Part shown: one piece after another, positions 36,901 through 47,764 of the stretch | Layout of the letters: the number at the start of each line of letters is the position of its first letter | Numbering within the stretch: position 1 is the first letter of the stretch | Source of the DNA: Cyanophora paradoxa | Lineage: Eukaryota; Glaucocystophyceae; Cyanophorales; Cyanophoraceae | Assembly (NCBI GenBank): GCA_004431415.1 | Contig: QPMI01000493.1 | Span: forward strand, 1-64,000 | Direction: 5' to 3' | Length of the DNA: 64,000 nucleotides | Translations under genes and position numbers: made by a program | Notes under the pieces: model-generated | Told to the model about the DNA's origin: nothing | The model's database searches: none | The model's input: only the letters and a program-made list of their open reading frames with translations

Positions 36901-39900
36901 GCACGGGCAATGGTAGTAGTACTGCAGCAGTTCAAGAATTCAGCGTTTATGTGTATATATGCGCTGCGAAGGGGGGAAAGGCCAGCGGACCACGGAGTTG
37001 CTTGTGCTGGTTCCTATGTCCCACCAGCGGGTCGCCCAATCCGGCATAGCGTTCGGATAGATCCAAGACTACAGAAGGGTTAAAACTAAAGAAACAATTC
37101 AACACAAAATGAGTGCGGCTCACTTCAAAGGAGAGAGGGTACACGAGAGTTCGGCTCGCGAAGAAGTCGCTCATGTCTAAATACCTCTGGGCAGCGGCCC
37201 CTCCAGCCGTGCCGAAACGAAGCCCTGGAGGCCGCGTGAATGGAAAGCGAATCGCGTTTGGTCGACATCGGGGCTGAAGGAACCTAGGCCGGCGGCCGGA
37301 GGGGGCAGGCCATAACGATGTCGCCCACAAGCTTGCCAGAGCGGCCCCGCCCGCTCGAGTCGGGCACGTCCTTGCCGGACAGGGCGCCTTCGAGCTGCGC
37401 CGGGAAGCAAAAATCAGCCGAGCACCCCAGCAAGCTCGCCCAAGCTACGCTCACCGTGCTGCCGCAGCTGTCCAACTTGTAGTGCAGCTCGACGGGCACA
37501 GCTGGCTGCCTGCCCATGAAGGATTCCATGACTTGGGCGGCCGTCAGCGCCGCGGAGTGGATTCGGAACCCTGCCAGCGTTCGGTTTTCACGTGGCGTCA
37601 AGGACGCGACGAAAGTTTGCGAATGCACCAGAGTAAAAAATGTCCGACGGGCTACCCGGAGCCATCCACACACTGCGTCCTATGCGCAGGATGGACCTGC
37701 CAACATTCGAAATCGAGGCACCAGCTCCGGCCTGTCCGGTCTTCAAGTGCGGAACCTGGCTCCCGTTTCGATAGGTGCGGATCTCGGATGCGGTGAAAAC
37801 AAGAGCCAGGTGATGCCAGCAGTTGTCTTTAGGGATGCTGTAGTCGTCTCTAAACGCAATTGTCTCGTAGTAGATCGAAGAAGTATAGAGATTTATCATC
37901 AATGCCATTCCTGTAACGCCGGATTTACTCTGCAAAATTCGGCGGACTCATGATCAGAGCCAGACAGCTTGTGGAAGGCAATTACGCCTGCGCATGCGCA
38001 CGTGGCAATTGTCGTAGTACCCCGCCCCTCCAGGCGGACAAAAGGTCACTATCTACAGCAGCATAAGATTCCTTGACGAGCGTGCGCATTATATATATTG
38101 ACGAACAATGTTATGGCCAGTGCCCGACGGGTTTCCAATGTCTGACGGGTAAAGCCCGAAGTGTAATTAACTAGACAATTGACTGCAATGCATTGAAAAA
38201 GCACCTATGATTTGGTCCCAGCTTCCAAAAGGGGCTTGCCGTGGAATTTTGACCCTGCGTGATCATTGTGATGATGAGCTAGTGAGCATATGCACGAGCA
38301 CACCACAAAAATCGCACCACAGGTCCAGACTAAAAGGAGTGCCCATCGGAAAGCCTGGAGCCTCGATGTATCTTCCGTTACCCATATCGCTTGTCCCAAA
38401 GTAAACCCCTTGCCAGAGTTCAGGACTATAGAAGCCCGAGAGCAAGGCGAGTGAGGTGTATAGTACCTGCAGCTGGCACGGGGCACTGCACAGACGGTCC
38501 GAGGTCCCCGTACATCGTTCCCGGCCGTCCTTTGCCCGAGTAGTCCACCGCCTGAAACAATCACGTGAGTGACGGCTCGACGATTGTCAGGGATGTCGCC
38601 AGTGGCGCCCGAGCGCACCGTGCCTCCGCACGTGTCGAACTTGTAGTGCAACTCGAGAGGGGGCCGGTCCCGGGGCACGTTGCCTTGCGCCACGTCGGCA
38701 ACCTGGGCCGCCGAGAGCGCAACGGAATACACCCGGAAGTCGGCGAGCTCGACGCCGTACGCGTACGGCCCCGAGCCGGCCGGCCAGCCGGCGCCGACGT
38801 AGTGCACGGTCCGAGTCCGCTTGGGAACCGTGCCCGTCCCGGGCGTGAAGCTCGAAGCCCGTGCGCTGGGGCGGGGGACGCCGTCGAGGAACGTGTAGTA
38901 CGCGTCCGGGGTCAGAACCAGCGCGACGTGGTGCCAGGAGCCGTCCGCGGGGATGCTGTGCTCCGCGAGGAAGAGAGGCACGCGCTGCTTCAGCTGGGTC
39001 CCGTCGTACATCGAGAGCAGAAGGGTCTCGTAGCCTGCGTTCCTGTGCGGCTGCGCACGATATCAGTCCACATGCAAGTTTGACCATGGATCGCTTTCAA
39101 TATTAATATGCAGGCAGGCTAGAGGACTAATAGTACAATCATTACATGGCGTCTCCGGTCGGTAGAAAACAATGCAAGTTCGCACCTCGCAGTCCGCATC
39201 GGAAGGGACTGCACCCGGAGGACCGCAGAAGCTCAGAATCTGCCGCCGCAGCCATCGTCAGACAGCCATTGCAGCTAGCGCAATAGGGGACGTACGATGT
39301 TGTCCAATCCAACTCCGCTGCCAAAATCAACGAGACGCAAGAGCGCGTTCGGATTCGCTTGACTTCTGCTGATGCGTAGCCTGCGCGCACAAGAATCCAT
39401 TGATGATTTTTATTGCAAAATTGCCAGTAAATAGTGAAACGCTTGAACCAGAACGCAATCGTCAACGGCGCGCCAAGCTCAAACGACGGCGACACAAGGA
39501 ACCGCTCAGTCTGGTCTACTGTGCTGCTTGGCAGAACCTTGGTTCCAAAGACCAGGGCTGCCGCTCACGTCGGCGGACTGAAGGTGCCGCGCAAAAGCGG
39601 ACGGGAAATTGCAAAGCGCCCAGAAGCGCACATGTCGAAGGAGGCGCGAGATTTAACTGGCACTGCCCGCCGACTTGAGTTGCATCTCCGACAATCGATC
39701 CGAACCTCCCATTCGCTGACAGGTCTTCGGCCTGTCCAGAACTCAGATGCGCAGGGATAGAAACCTGCACACCGGCCGCGTACCGTCTGGTTGCAGCCGT
39801 CGAACGCGTAGCGGAGTTGGAGCGTCGCGTCGTCGGCTAGCCCGCCATGGAACACGTCGACTGCCTGCGATGCGGACAGAGCGCTACTGTACACCCGGAA

Positions 39901-42900
39901 GTCTGCGAGGAGCCCGTGACGCGGGGCGGGGCGACAGCAACGAAGGATGACGAACCGGAGAGGTATCCGTCGGCGAGGCCCGATTCGCCCTGCTGGCCTC
40001 TGGAAATGTAGTGCTTCTCGCGCGCAACTTGCGGGATGGACCCAGCGCCGCCCGCGAGCCCATTGCCAGTCTTGGAGTGAGGCCGAACGGAACCATTTCT
40101 ACAAAGCGCAGATAACTATCAGCGCACAGCAGCATACAAACAGTGGGAATTGATTACAGGTAGGTGAGCGTTTCAGAAGCAGTGAAGACCAGAGTGACGT
40201 GAGAGTATTCTCCAATCTACAGGGTGCGAAAGCTCAGCGTGGAGCCTCTGGCCGGAGAAACACCATGAAGGCTCTCTACCGGAATGGCGTTGTCGCCTCC
40301 GAACGCCTCGAGATGGACGACGGCGGTGCTGCCGCTGTGAGCGAGCACAATTAGGCTCAATGCACCGTCCCTTGCCTGCCCGCACGATCTCATTAGCAGG
40401 ATATTCTCCAATCGGCTGCAAGGACACGAAGCCATCGCACCGAGCCTGTGATCTGCGCGTTGGAGATGGTCCGATCGGACACGACGGCGCCCTTGGGCAG
40501 GAACCCGACGACAATGCTGTCCAGGCCAGACCCGCCGGCGCTTTCGAAATCCAAGATACGCCTGCGGAAATGCATTCGAATTCAGATTCAGGTAGTCGGT
40601 AATCTTTGCATAATCGCTATTCGATGTTGATGGAAGCACGCACGCCCATGCGGTCTGAGACTTGCGGGGATTGATCCAGAAAGAGACGCTGAAGGGAGAG
40701 CCAAGCGTGAACGTCGGGACGGCAACGTAGCCTTTCCACCCGCTTCCCCAGAAGAAGACCGAAGAAGCTGTCCGGAAATCTGAGCTTTTAACACAAGCGT
40801 CACGGGCGGGCACAAGATTGCGAACCAGGCGCTTGACAGCTGCGCGGTAAAGAGACGTCGCCGTAGAGCTGTGCATGTCGCTTCCAGCCGCTTGAATCCA
40901 GCGCCTGTATATAACGAGCGATTAACAACAACACATGATTAGTATCAATTTGCTTAAATCGTGCACCACAGTGCCGCAGCCGTCAAACGCCAGCCGCTGC
41001 TCGAGTGGCGCGGCGGTCGCACTTCCCGCGAGGACGTCCGCAACTTGGGCTTGCGCCAGGGCCGCGGAATAGATCCTGAAATCTGCAGCGGCGCTGAGTA
41101 ACAAGATGTGTCGCATTGATTAGATAATTCGCAGCAAACCAGAGAGGGCAGATGCTACGGCGCCCGTCTCGCCCCAGAGTCCGCGAGCGATCCAGTGCTT
41201 CGAACGCTGCAATTTCGGCCACAAAGCGGCTGCACCTGCGACGCTCGTTCCTGTTTTCGAGTGGGGACGCAGCGTTCCGTTCAGGTACGTCGTAATCGCA
41301 TCATCCGCGATCGTAATAGTGACGTGATGCCACCGCCCATCGACGGGGACTCCGTTGTCGCCTTCAGATAAAAGAACGGAACACATGCACATGAGCAACG
41401 GGAATTGAATTTAAGATGGCTGCGGCGCATGAGCGTACCCTGAAACAAAACAATAGAAACTGTTACGATTTCCCCTGTGTAAAGGTTCATAAAAAGGCTA
41501 GTCTTTCCTGCGGACGCCTGGCAGGCAAGCAAAGGTTACGAAAAGCAGCAAGACTTTAATTTCGAGAAGCAAATATTAAGAAACGCCGGACCGAGCAAAT
41601 TTGAGTGGTTCCTGTAGTTCCGTCTGTGAAAGAGCCGCCATCGGGACAATACGTCACAACGAAATTGTCTGCCCGTTAACGTAAACAGCATGCATCGATA
41701 ACATTCAATTGGCACATAAAATAGACAATTAACCGTTTACCTTGCGGAGCTCCGGAGCCAAAGTCTACGATGCGTGTCCACATGACTGGCGGCCGCTGCA
41801 GCATAATCCTGCACCGAGAACAGCTTCAGCGCCGCTCCCACCCTAGGACTCGCGCGCGAGGCGCAATCACCAGAAGCTGAGGGTGAGTGGCGTGCCGAGC
41901 GTGAACGTTGCAGAGTCGATGTAGTCGTTCGTGGTCAACGTTCCACTCTGGCCAAAGTACACGCCTGTGTCAGAACTCGCGGCGGTCGTGACTGCCGTTC
42001 GACCTGGAAGACCGATCGAAACGCGGATCTGATGTGAACACAGACCGACAAAGTACGCACTCGCGTTGTCAGCGGGCGGGACGCAGTCCGACAGAATGGC
42101 GACGTCTCCCACAAGGCTCGCATGCCTCTCCCGGCCGCTAGTGTCCTCTGCCTGTTGAAGTGCAAGTTTCGCGCGGGCAGAACATGGATGCAAAGTCAAA
42201 TTTAATTTGGTATCCAAGTACCGTCGTTCCGCAGCCTGAGAAAGGCAGAAACAGCTGGACAGATGGGATGGACCTGGGTTGAGGGTCGTCTTGGTAGAGC
42301 AGCTGCACTTGCGTCGCAGTCAGAGCCTCGCTCCAAACACCGAAATCTGTCCACGTTTCAGCAGAGCGCGCGCACGTGCAAACCCTCGAGATTAGAAAGC
42401 AGGATGTGTTACAGACCAGACATGTACATGTCTCGAGTGTCGAGCACCTTCACTTCCCAGCCCGACGTCGACCCGAGCCAGTGGAGCGGCCGCGTAATGG
42501 TCGGAATGGACGCGGCGCGGCCGGGGAGGGTCGTTCCCGTCTTTGTGTGCGGCGTCGCCTGCCCGTCGAAGTAGACGGTGATGAGGGAGTCGGTCACAAC
42601 GAGGGCGACGTGGTGCCACGACCCGTCGACGGGGATCGCGTTCGCCCCCGTGAACATCCGCAGCCGCACGACCCAAGTGGAGTCCACCGCAAGCGCCAGG
42701 CCCATGGCGGTCGTTCCAGCGGGGGCCTGCGGCGGCGCCGGCTTGATAAGTGGGACGATGCCGCCGCGCATATGCCGGCAAGCAGGACGGACATCGCAAG
42801 GAATATTGGACAAATTCTGCGTTTCATCGTAGTCCAAGCCGCCCGGAGTGCAGAAATACCTAATGAAGAACTCAGCTAGACGACTAAACTTTATTTAGTT

Positions 42901-45900
42901 TGCCTATTCAAGCACGGCGGATGACCAGTTAAGATTGTTGAAGACGATCTCATTCGCTGGAGGTGCGCCGTAGAATTCAAAGAGGCGTTCATATGTCCTC
43001 GGAGTTTGCACCAACCGAATCCTGCGGTGCGCCGGTGCGCGTTAGCAAAGCGGCGCGTCCCGCGCAGCTCTGCAAAGACGCGCCAGGCGGCGACGGTGAA
43101 GGGGGTGCCGAGCGCGAAGGGCGGGACCTCCACGCGGCGCCGGAGGTCGAGGGAGGAGCCGAAGTAAACCCCTGAGGGATCCACTATCAGCCTTCAAAAC
43201 AAGGCGATAATGCAGTCACGGCGCACCGGTGCGAGGGCTGCCGCACGCCTCCGGAGTAACGACGTCGCCGACGGCGGTGCCGTGGCGGCCACGCCCGGAC
43301 TCGTCGACCACCTGCCACCGTGCTCTCAAGACGCCTCGCGGGCGGAGCAAACGGGCGCGGCTCGGATGGCCCGAAACGCGAGCCACACGCACCTTGCCGC
43401 GGCATCCGCTGAAGGTGTAGGACAGCTCGAGCGCCGCCGAAGGCGCGCTGCCCACATAGCGGTAGTCGGCGAGCACCTCCGAAGCGGTCAACGCTTTGGA
43501 GAAGACGCGGAAATCTGCGGCGGCGAGAGTGCAGAATCAGAGCAGCGTGGGTTTGAATAAATTTCAGAGAAGAGTGCAGACCGGCCAAGTAAGTGTTGAC
43601 CGGGTACAACGCAGTGTTCACGTTGGTCTTCCCGATTGAGAAGGTGCCCGCCAGACTCGCAATCGCACTCCGGGGGAAAACCGTCGTCGTCGAGACCAAT
43701 GTGCCATTGAAGTAGAAGGATGTAATCGATGCCGTGACGACAACCTGGACTCTTGCATCAGCCTCATTGCATTCGGGCCGGCGCCAGCGATCTTCTAACG
43801 ACATCGATCAGCGCTTACCGCGCAGTGATGATAGTTTTCGTCCACCTGCGAGCAGCCCAACTCAGATTAAAAGATTTTCTGAAGTGCATATTCAAGCTTT
43901 TAGGATTCAATGTCTGTGGTGTACGAACCGGAATGCCGCCGACTCCCCCGAAAACGTCGAATTGGTGGTTGGATGGGGTAGGGGTGTACACGTGCAGTCG
44001 AACGCCGACTCTGCCCGAGGCGGCCTGCATCGGAGTCTATCAAACCCAGCACCCACCGCACCGCCGCTTTCTTTTAAAACGCTTACGGAGCACGAGCCAT
44101 CGACGTCGCATAGGTTTATGGCGAATCCATTTGTAGAGGGCGACCCAAAGTCGATCAAGCTGTTGGACGCGGTCAAAGCCATTCTATTGGCGCTCTCAGA
44201 GATATCGATGTTATATTTTTACCGAGTCCATTGTTGATTCGTTCGCTGCCGAGTCGATATCCAGAACGTGAAGGTCTACGTGAAGTTCATGATCAGACTC
44301 TACAACGGCCACGGCGACGAGGGGCGGACCATGGGGGCGCCCAGCGCGAAGGTAGGAGCGAGGACGTATCGCGAGGTTGCCGTGATGCTGCCGCCTGTGA
44401 TGCTCGTTCCGAAGTACACTCCTGCGCAAAGCGAGCTCGCCAGGACACCAAGCGCCGCAAGCTATAGAACCGGCAGCCGTGCGCGCCCTGCTTTGAGCCC
44501 GGGCAGTCTCGAAAGGGGTGCAAGTCTCCATACACCGTCGCGTGCCGCTTGTACGGCGATTCGTCGAGTATCTGCCGCGGTCTCGCTCCTTAAGGGAGGG
44601 GCGCTGGAGAGAAGCATATGTACGCCGGCGGCATCATGTCTGCACCTGGCCGCGGCAGCCCTTCATCGAGTAGGAGAGCTCGATCGGGGCGGCGGGGACG
44701 ATCCCGTTGTAAGCGGCGGCCGCCTCTGCCGCAGACAGCGCACGGGAGTAGATGCGGAAGTCTGCGGGGCCGCGGGCGTCAGGCGCGCCACGGCACGGTG
44801 CGCCGGATGAGCGCACCCGCGAGCCGCAAAGAAACAAGGTACGGGTCGGAACCGATGGCTCTCCCGATATACATAAAAGCGCGGGTCCTGCTTGGGATGT
44901 TGGCCGCACCAATGTTCGATAAAATAGCGCCCGTGCGAGCGGTCCCGTTCACTGCAGAACCCCGGACTTGTTCAGGAACGGGATGCGGGCTAAAAGCGGC
45001 ACGTATACGTACGATACGCGACGACGCTCGAAGAAGTGCAGGAGACCACGACGTGGTGGAAGTAGTTGTCGATCTGCGCGCGCGAGACCCCGAGTCAAAG
45101 TTGGTTCACATGTGTTCCAGCGCGGCATTTAGTTCGCCGCTCGGCTGCTGATCAGGAAATTTATAGCATCCTACAGCTTCTAGGTCAGGTTCACACGAAC
45201 CGGGATGCCGCCCTGATCGAACACGTTCCTATTGACCACGAGCGTGGCCCCGTCTCTCATGACGAGATGCAAGTTCACTTTCCCAGTGGCGGCCTGCGAC
45301 ATCGATGTCGGGCAACACGCGATCAGATGCAGATCTACAACATGGACAGGAGCCGCAGCAGGTGGCGCGTCCGCGGGATTGCACGTTACAGTTCGTCCCG
45401 CCGACGGTGCAGGAGTGGATGGTAAGCTGGTCGTCGGTGGGCGAATCCCCGAATTCGAATATTCTGGAGGAAAATTTATCGCGGATGGACGTCAGCAACA
45501 CGGAGAAAAAGCATGCGGTACCGCGAGTACAACGCTTGGTTCTCCGGGATTCGGATCCAGAACTCGAAGGTCTGCAAGACAGACAGCGCGATCGGCACAG
45601 GTGTAGGCGAGGGACGGCGAGACTGTCTCCCAACCAGCTGGGGGAGACGCACCATGGGGGTACCGAGGGGAAAAGGGCGGATATCGGCGTAGCGCTGGGT
45701 GGAGGAGGGTGTGGACCCCGCGTTCCCGAAAAACGCCCCTGCAGGAGCTCATCAACATGAGCGAAAACATTGTAGAGAGGGGGCGCAGAGGGGGCGCAGA
45801 GGGCGCAGGGGGGCGGAGAGGGCAGAGGGGAGGAAAGGAAGGGGAGGGGCGGCAGAGGGAAAGCAGGACGGGGAAGGAAAGCAGTGTGGTGGCGGGACTC

Positions 45901-46351
45901 AAGAGGGGGCGCAGAGGGGGCGTAATGGGTGAGGAGCAGAGGGGGCGGGGGGAAGTAGCGGGGGGAAGGAGATGAGGGTTTGGCTTGAGATTAAGAAATA
46001 AGGAAGAACAGGCGAGGATATCGATGCAAGCGGGCAGACTCTTTGGGCAGGGAAGGGGGAAAGAATACACGCACTGTGGGGGAGTGGGGGAAAGGGGGAG
46101 GCATGAGTCTCAAGGGAGGGGGAAGGGGGGGGGGGGGGGGGGGGGGGGGGGAACAGGTTCGTAAAGGGAAGGCGGGCAAGAGATGGGAGTGGGGTACTAG
46201 GTCGGCAGCGAAGGACAGGCCCTAGGTGCCGATGGGCGGCCTAGGCGAAGGTACGGTTGGGTCGAGCCGCACCTTGCGAGCGGGGGCCCGCGCCGGAGGT
46301 GGCGAGGGGGCGCAGGAGGAGGGCGACGAGGAAGAGCGCGACGGGCTGCAT
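27967..46351 (-). CDS. Arm B: signal peptide plus about eleven LamG modules, 3'-truncated
   Basis: This large multi-exon gene is the inverted homologue of arm A. Exon 1 encodes the signal peptide. LamG modules follow at about 45.6-44.6, 44.5-43.4, 43.4-42.2, 42.2-40.9, 40.9-39.8, 39.8-38.6, 38.5-37.4, 37.4-35.7, 35.7-34.6, 34.6-33.3 and 33.3-31.5 kb. Typical strands are DGSWHHVALVLTPDAYYTFL (about 38960), GVELADFRVYSVALSAAQVA (about 38760) and TFTLGSPFSVSFW (about 40700). Linkers read LHYKFDTCGGTV and DYSGKGRPGTMYGDL. Modules 8 and 11 end in a TTGELPAA / MTVLLTANFTAG domain. From 31.5 to 27.97 kb the unique ectodomain block of arm A is repeated, ending in CPSGTFSGAGATECTTC. Homology stops at a splice-donor position (27967), so the cysteine-rich array and membrane spans are missing. 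One frame break was seen at 31084-31088. If expressed, the product would be secreted rather than anchored. Confidence 0.75.
31530..39775 (-). repeat. Internal tandem duplication of three LamG modules in arm B
   Basis: Modules 6-8 (39775-35700) and 9-11 (35690-31530) repeat in order with a period of about 4.0-4.1 kb. The exon starting MYDGTQLKQRVPLFLAEHS lies at 39011 and again at 35024. The exon containing RWTHLVVTYSAPSGG lies at about 36700 and 32570. The TGELPAA domain lies at about 36140 and 32050. Exons and parts of introns are alike. Arm A holds only one copy of this three-module unit, so the duplication followed, or was lost after, the split of the arms. Confidence 0.85.
45740..46240. 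repeat. Purine-rich tract in arm B intron 1
   Basis: Purine-rich on the + strand, pyrimidine-rich in the sense of the gene. It includes repeats of a GAGGGGGCGCA word at 45774-45930 and a G run at about 46123-46151. It corresponds to the 2900-3310 tract of arm A. Such mirror-like purine tracts can form triplex DNA and are common rearrangement points. Confidence 0.8.
46273..46351 (-). CDS. Arm B exon 1: start codon and signal peptide
   Basis: The ATG (46351-46349) opens a classical secretory leader, MQPVALFLVALLLRPLATSG, with a hydrophobic core and small residues suited to signal-peptidase cleavage. The exon ends at CGCTCGCAAG followed by a GTGCGG donor, in phase 1. This ATG is preferred over the upstream in-frame ATG at 46441 because the hydrophobic core follows it immediately. 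Confidence 0.75.
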
Positions 46352-46359
46352 CGACCGGA

Positions 46360-46920
46360 AGGCTCTAGAGACGCGTGAATGAATTGGGGAGATCTCGAAA
46401 CAAGCGGAGGGCCGGTCACACACGTGGCGGGCCTTCCGCATGCAGGCGGACGAGGAGACGGCTTAAGATTACATGCGTTGAATTGCGGCAGGGCTGAGAC
46501 CGGGCGTCGTTCCTGCCTCGCCGGGACGGCCGCTGTTAGAGTCGACAGGGCGGGACAGCCTTCAGCTAACGCGAGCGCACGCGCGCGTGCACCTGCGCAT
46601 ATGCATGCGCGTGCGGGCGCCGCGCCCGCGCGGCGAGCTCGCCCGGGCCCGCGTGCGTTGCCGTGCCAGATGGCGCGCGTATACGTACCTGCCTTCTGCA
46701 GCCGCGGCCCGAAACGTCTGCAGGCCGCGGGCGTTGCAATCGCCTGCCGACGTCGCCCGCGGCTGCGGCGCCGGCCGCGGCCGAGGAACCCGGTGGTGGA
46801 GCCCGGAGCTGGAACATCCGAGTGAGGATGATGATTGGCACGCGTACGGTCGGTGATTCGAACAGATTCGCTTCGGTCCTAAGCCTGCAAGTCTGAGGCG
46901 GCTGGGTGGCCGGTCTGAAG
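46360..46920 (-). promoter_or_regulatory. Upstream/5' UTR block of arm B
   Basis: This is the reverse-complement counterpart of 2210-2741. The two blocks share ordered words on either side of a GC-rich stretch full of GCGCGC/GCATGC palindromes. It probably carries the promoter and 5' UTR of the arm B gene. No TATA box is obvious. Confidence 0.5.
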
Positions 46921-47764
46921 CGGCTCCGAGGCTCGGCGACCTTGCAGCTGCGGCGCGCTTAGCTGTGTGGCTTTCGCCCGGGCCCCCTGTACCTTTCAGC
47001 CGCGACGTCGACCTTTCAATCACTTGCACCACGCACGCGCGCGGCGCTCAGCTGCAGACGCATTTGCTTCACTGCGACCTTCGACTATGACCAAGCCGCT
47101 CGGCTATGAGGCTATCTGCATGCTGCTCGCGTGAGATCGATCGAAGCCTTGAAGCGTGCGCCGGCGCCGGTGCGCATGCCAGCTGCGCATGCAGCCCATA
47201 CAGCTGTCGGGCGCGCGCGGCGATCCGAATGTCACTTTGGCTAGGCCTAGGCTTGATCAGCTAGCCATATGCATGCTCTCACAGTGCTGTCCGACGGTCT
47301 CAGCTGCAGCGCGCTAGCGGCTTCGCATGCTCCTTTAGCCCTGCAGGCCCCTGCTCCGATCTGTCAGACTGCAGACTGCTAGTAGTCTGCTACCCAGTGT
47401 GGGCCCTATGGCCCAGGCTATGGGGCCCGCGGGGGTATCATAACGGGCGGCACCGGCCCGCCGGCTGGCTAGCGAGCTACTAGTACTCAAGGGCTCCTTG
47501 CGTTTCGGTGCGAACGAAGTGAAGTAACCGCCGGGACGCCCGTAACTGCCGCGGCGTCTGGGCCAGCTGGCTCCACCACTGGGCCAGCTATTCGTCTAGT
47601 GGCAGATGGTCATGGGGAGCCGGGGCGCTGCTCTAGCCTCTAGAGTCTAGATCTAAGCACGCACCACCGCTGGAGGGGAATGAGCACTGGGTACAGCACA
47701 GACGGTCTTCATCAGGCCGGCCATCAAAGTCCCAGCCGCTGTGGGAGGCCCAGAATCACACAGA
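46921..47764. other. Divergent intergenic region before the isomerase-like gene
   Basis: No gene is seen. The sequence is again rich in short palindromes (GCATGC, CAGCTG, CTAG, GGCC). It separates the divergent arm B gene (- strand) from the isomerase-like gene (+ strand), so it should hold the latter's promoter. An upstream coding exon with a signal peptide was looked for but not found. Confidence 0.5.

Noticed and set aside
45699-46225. Gly/Arg/Glu-rich frames on the + strand
   Set aside because: They are translations of the purine-rich intron 1 tract of arm B.
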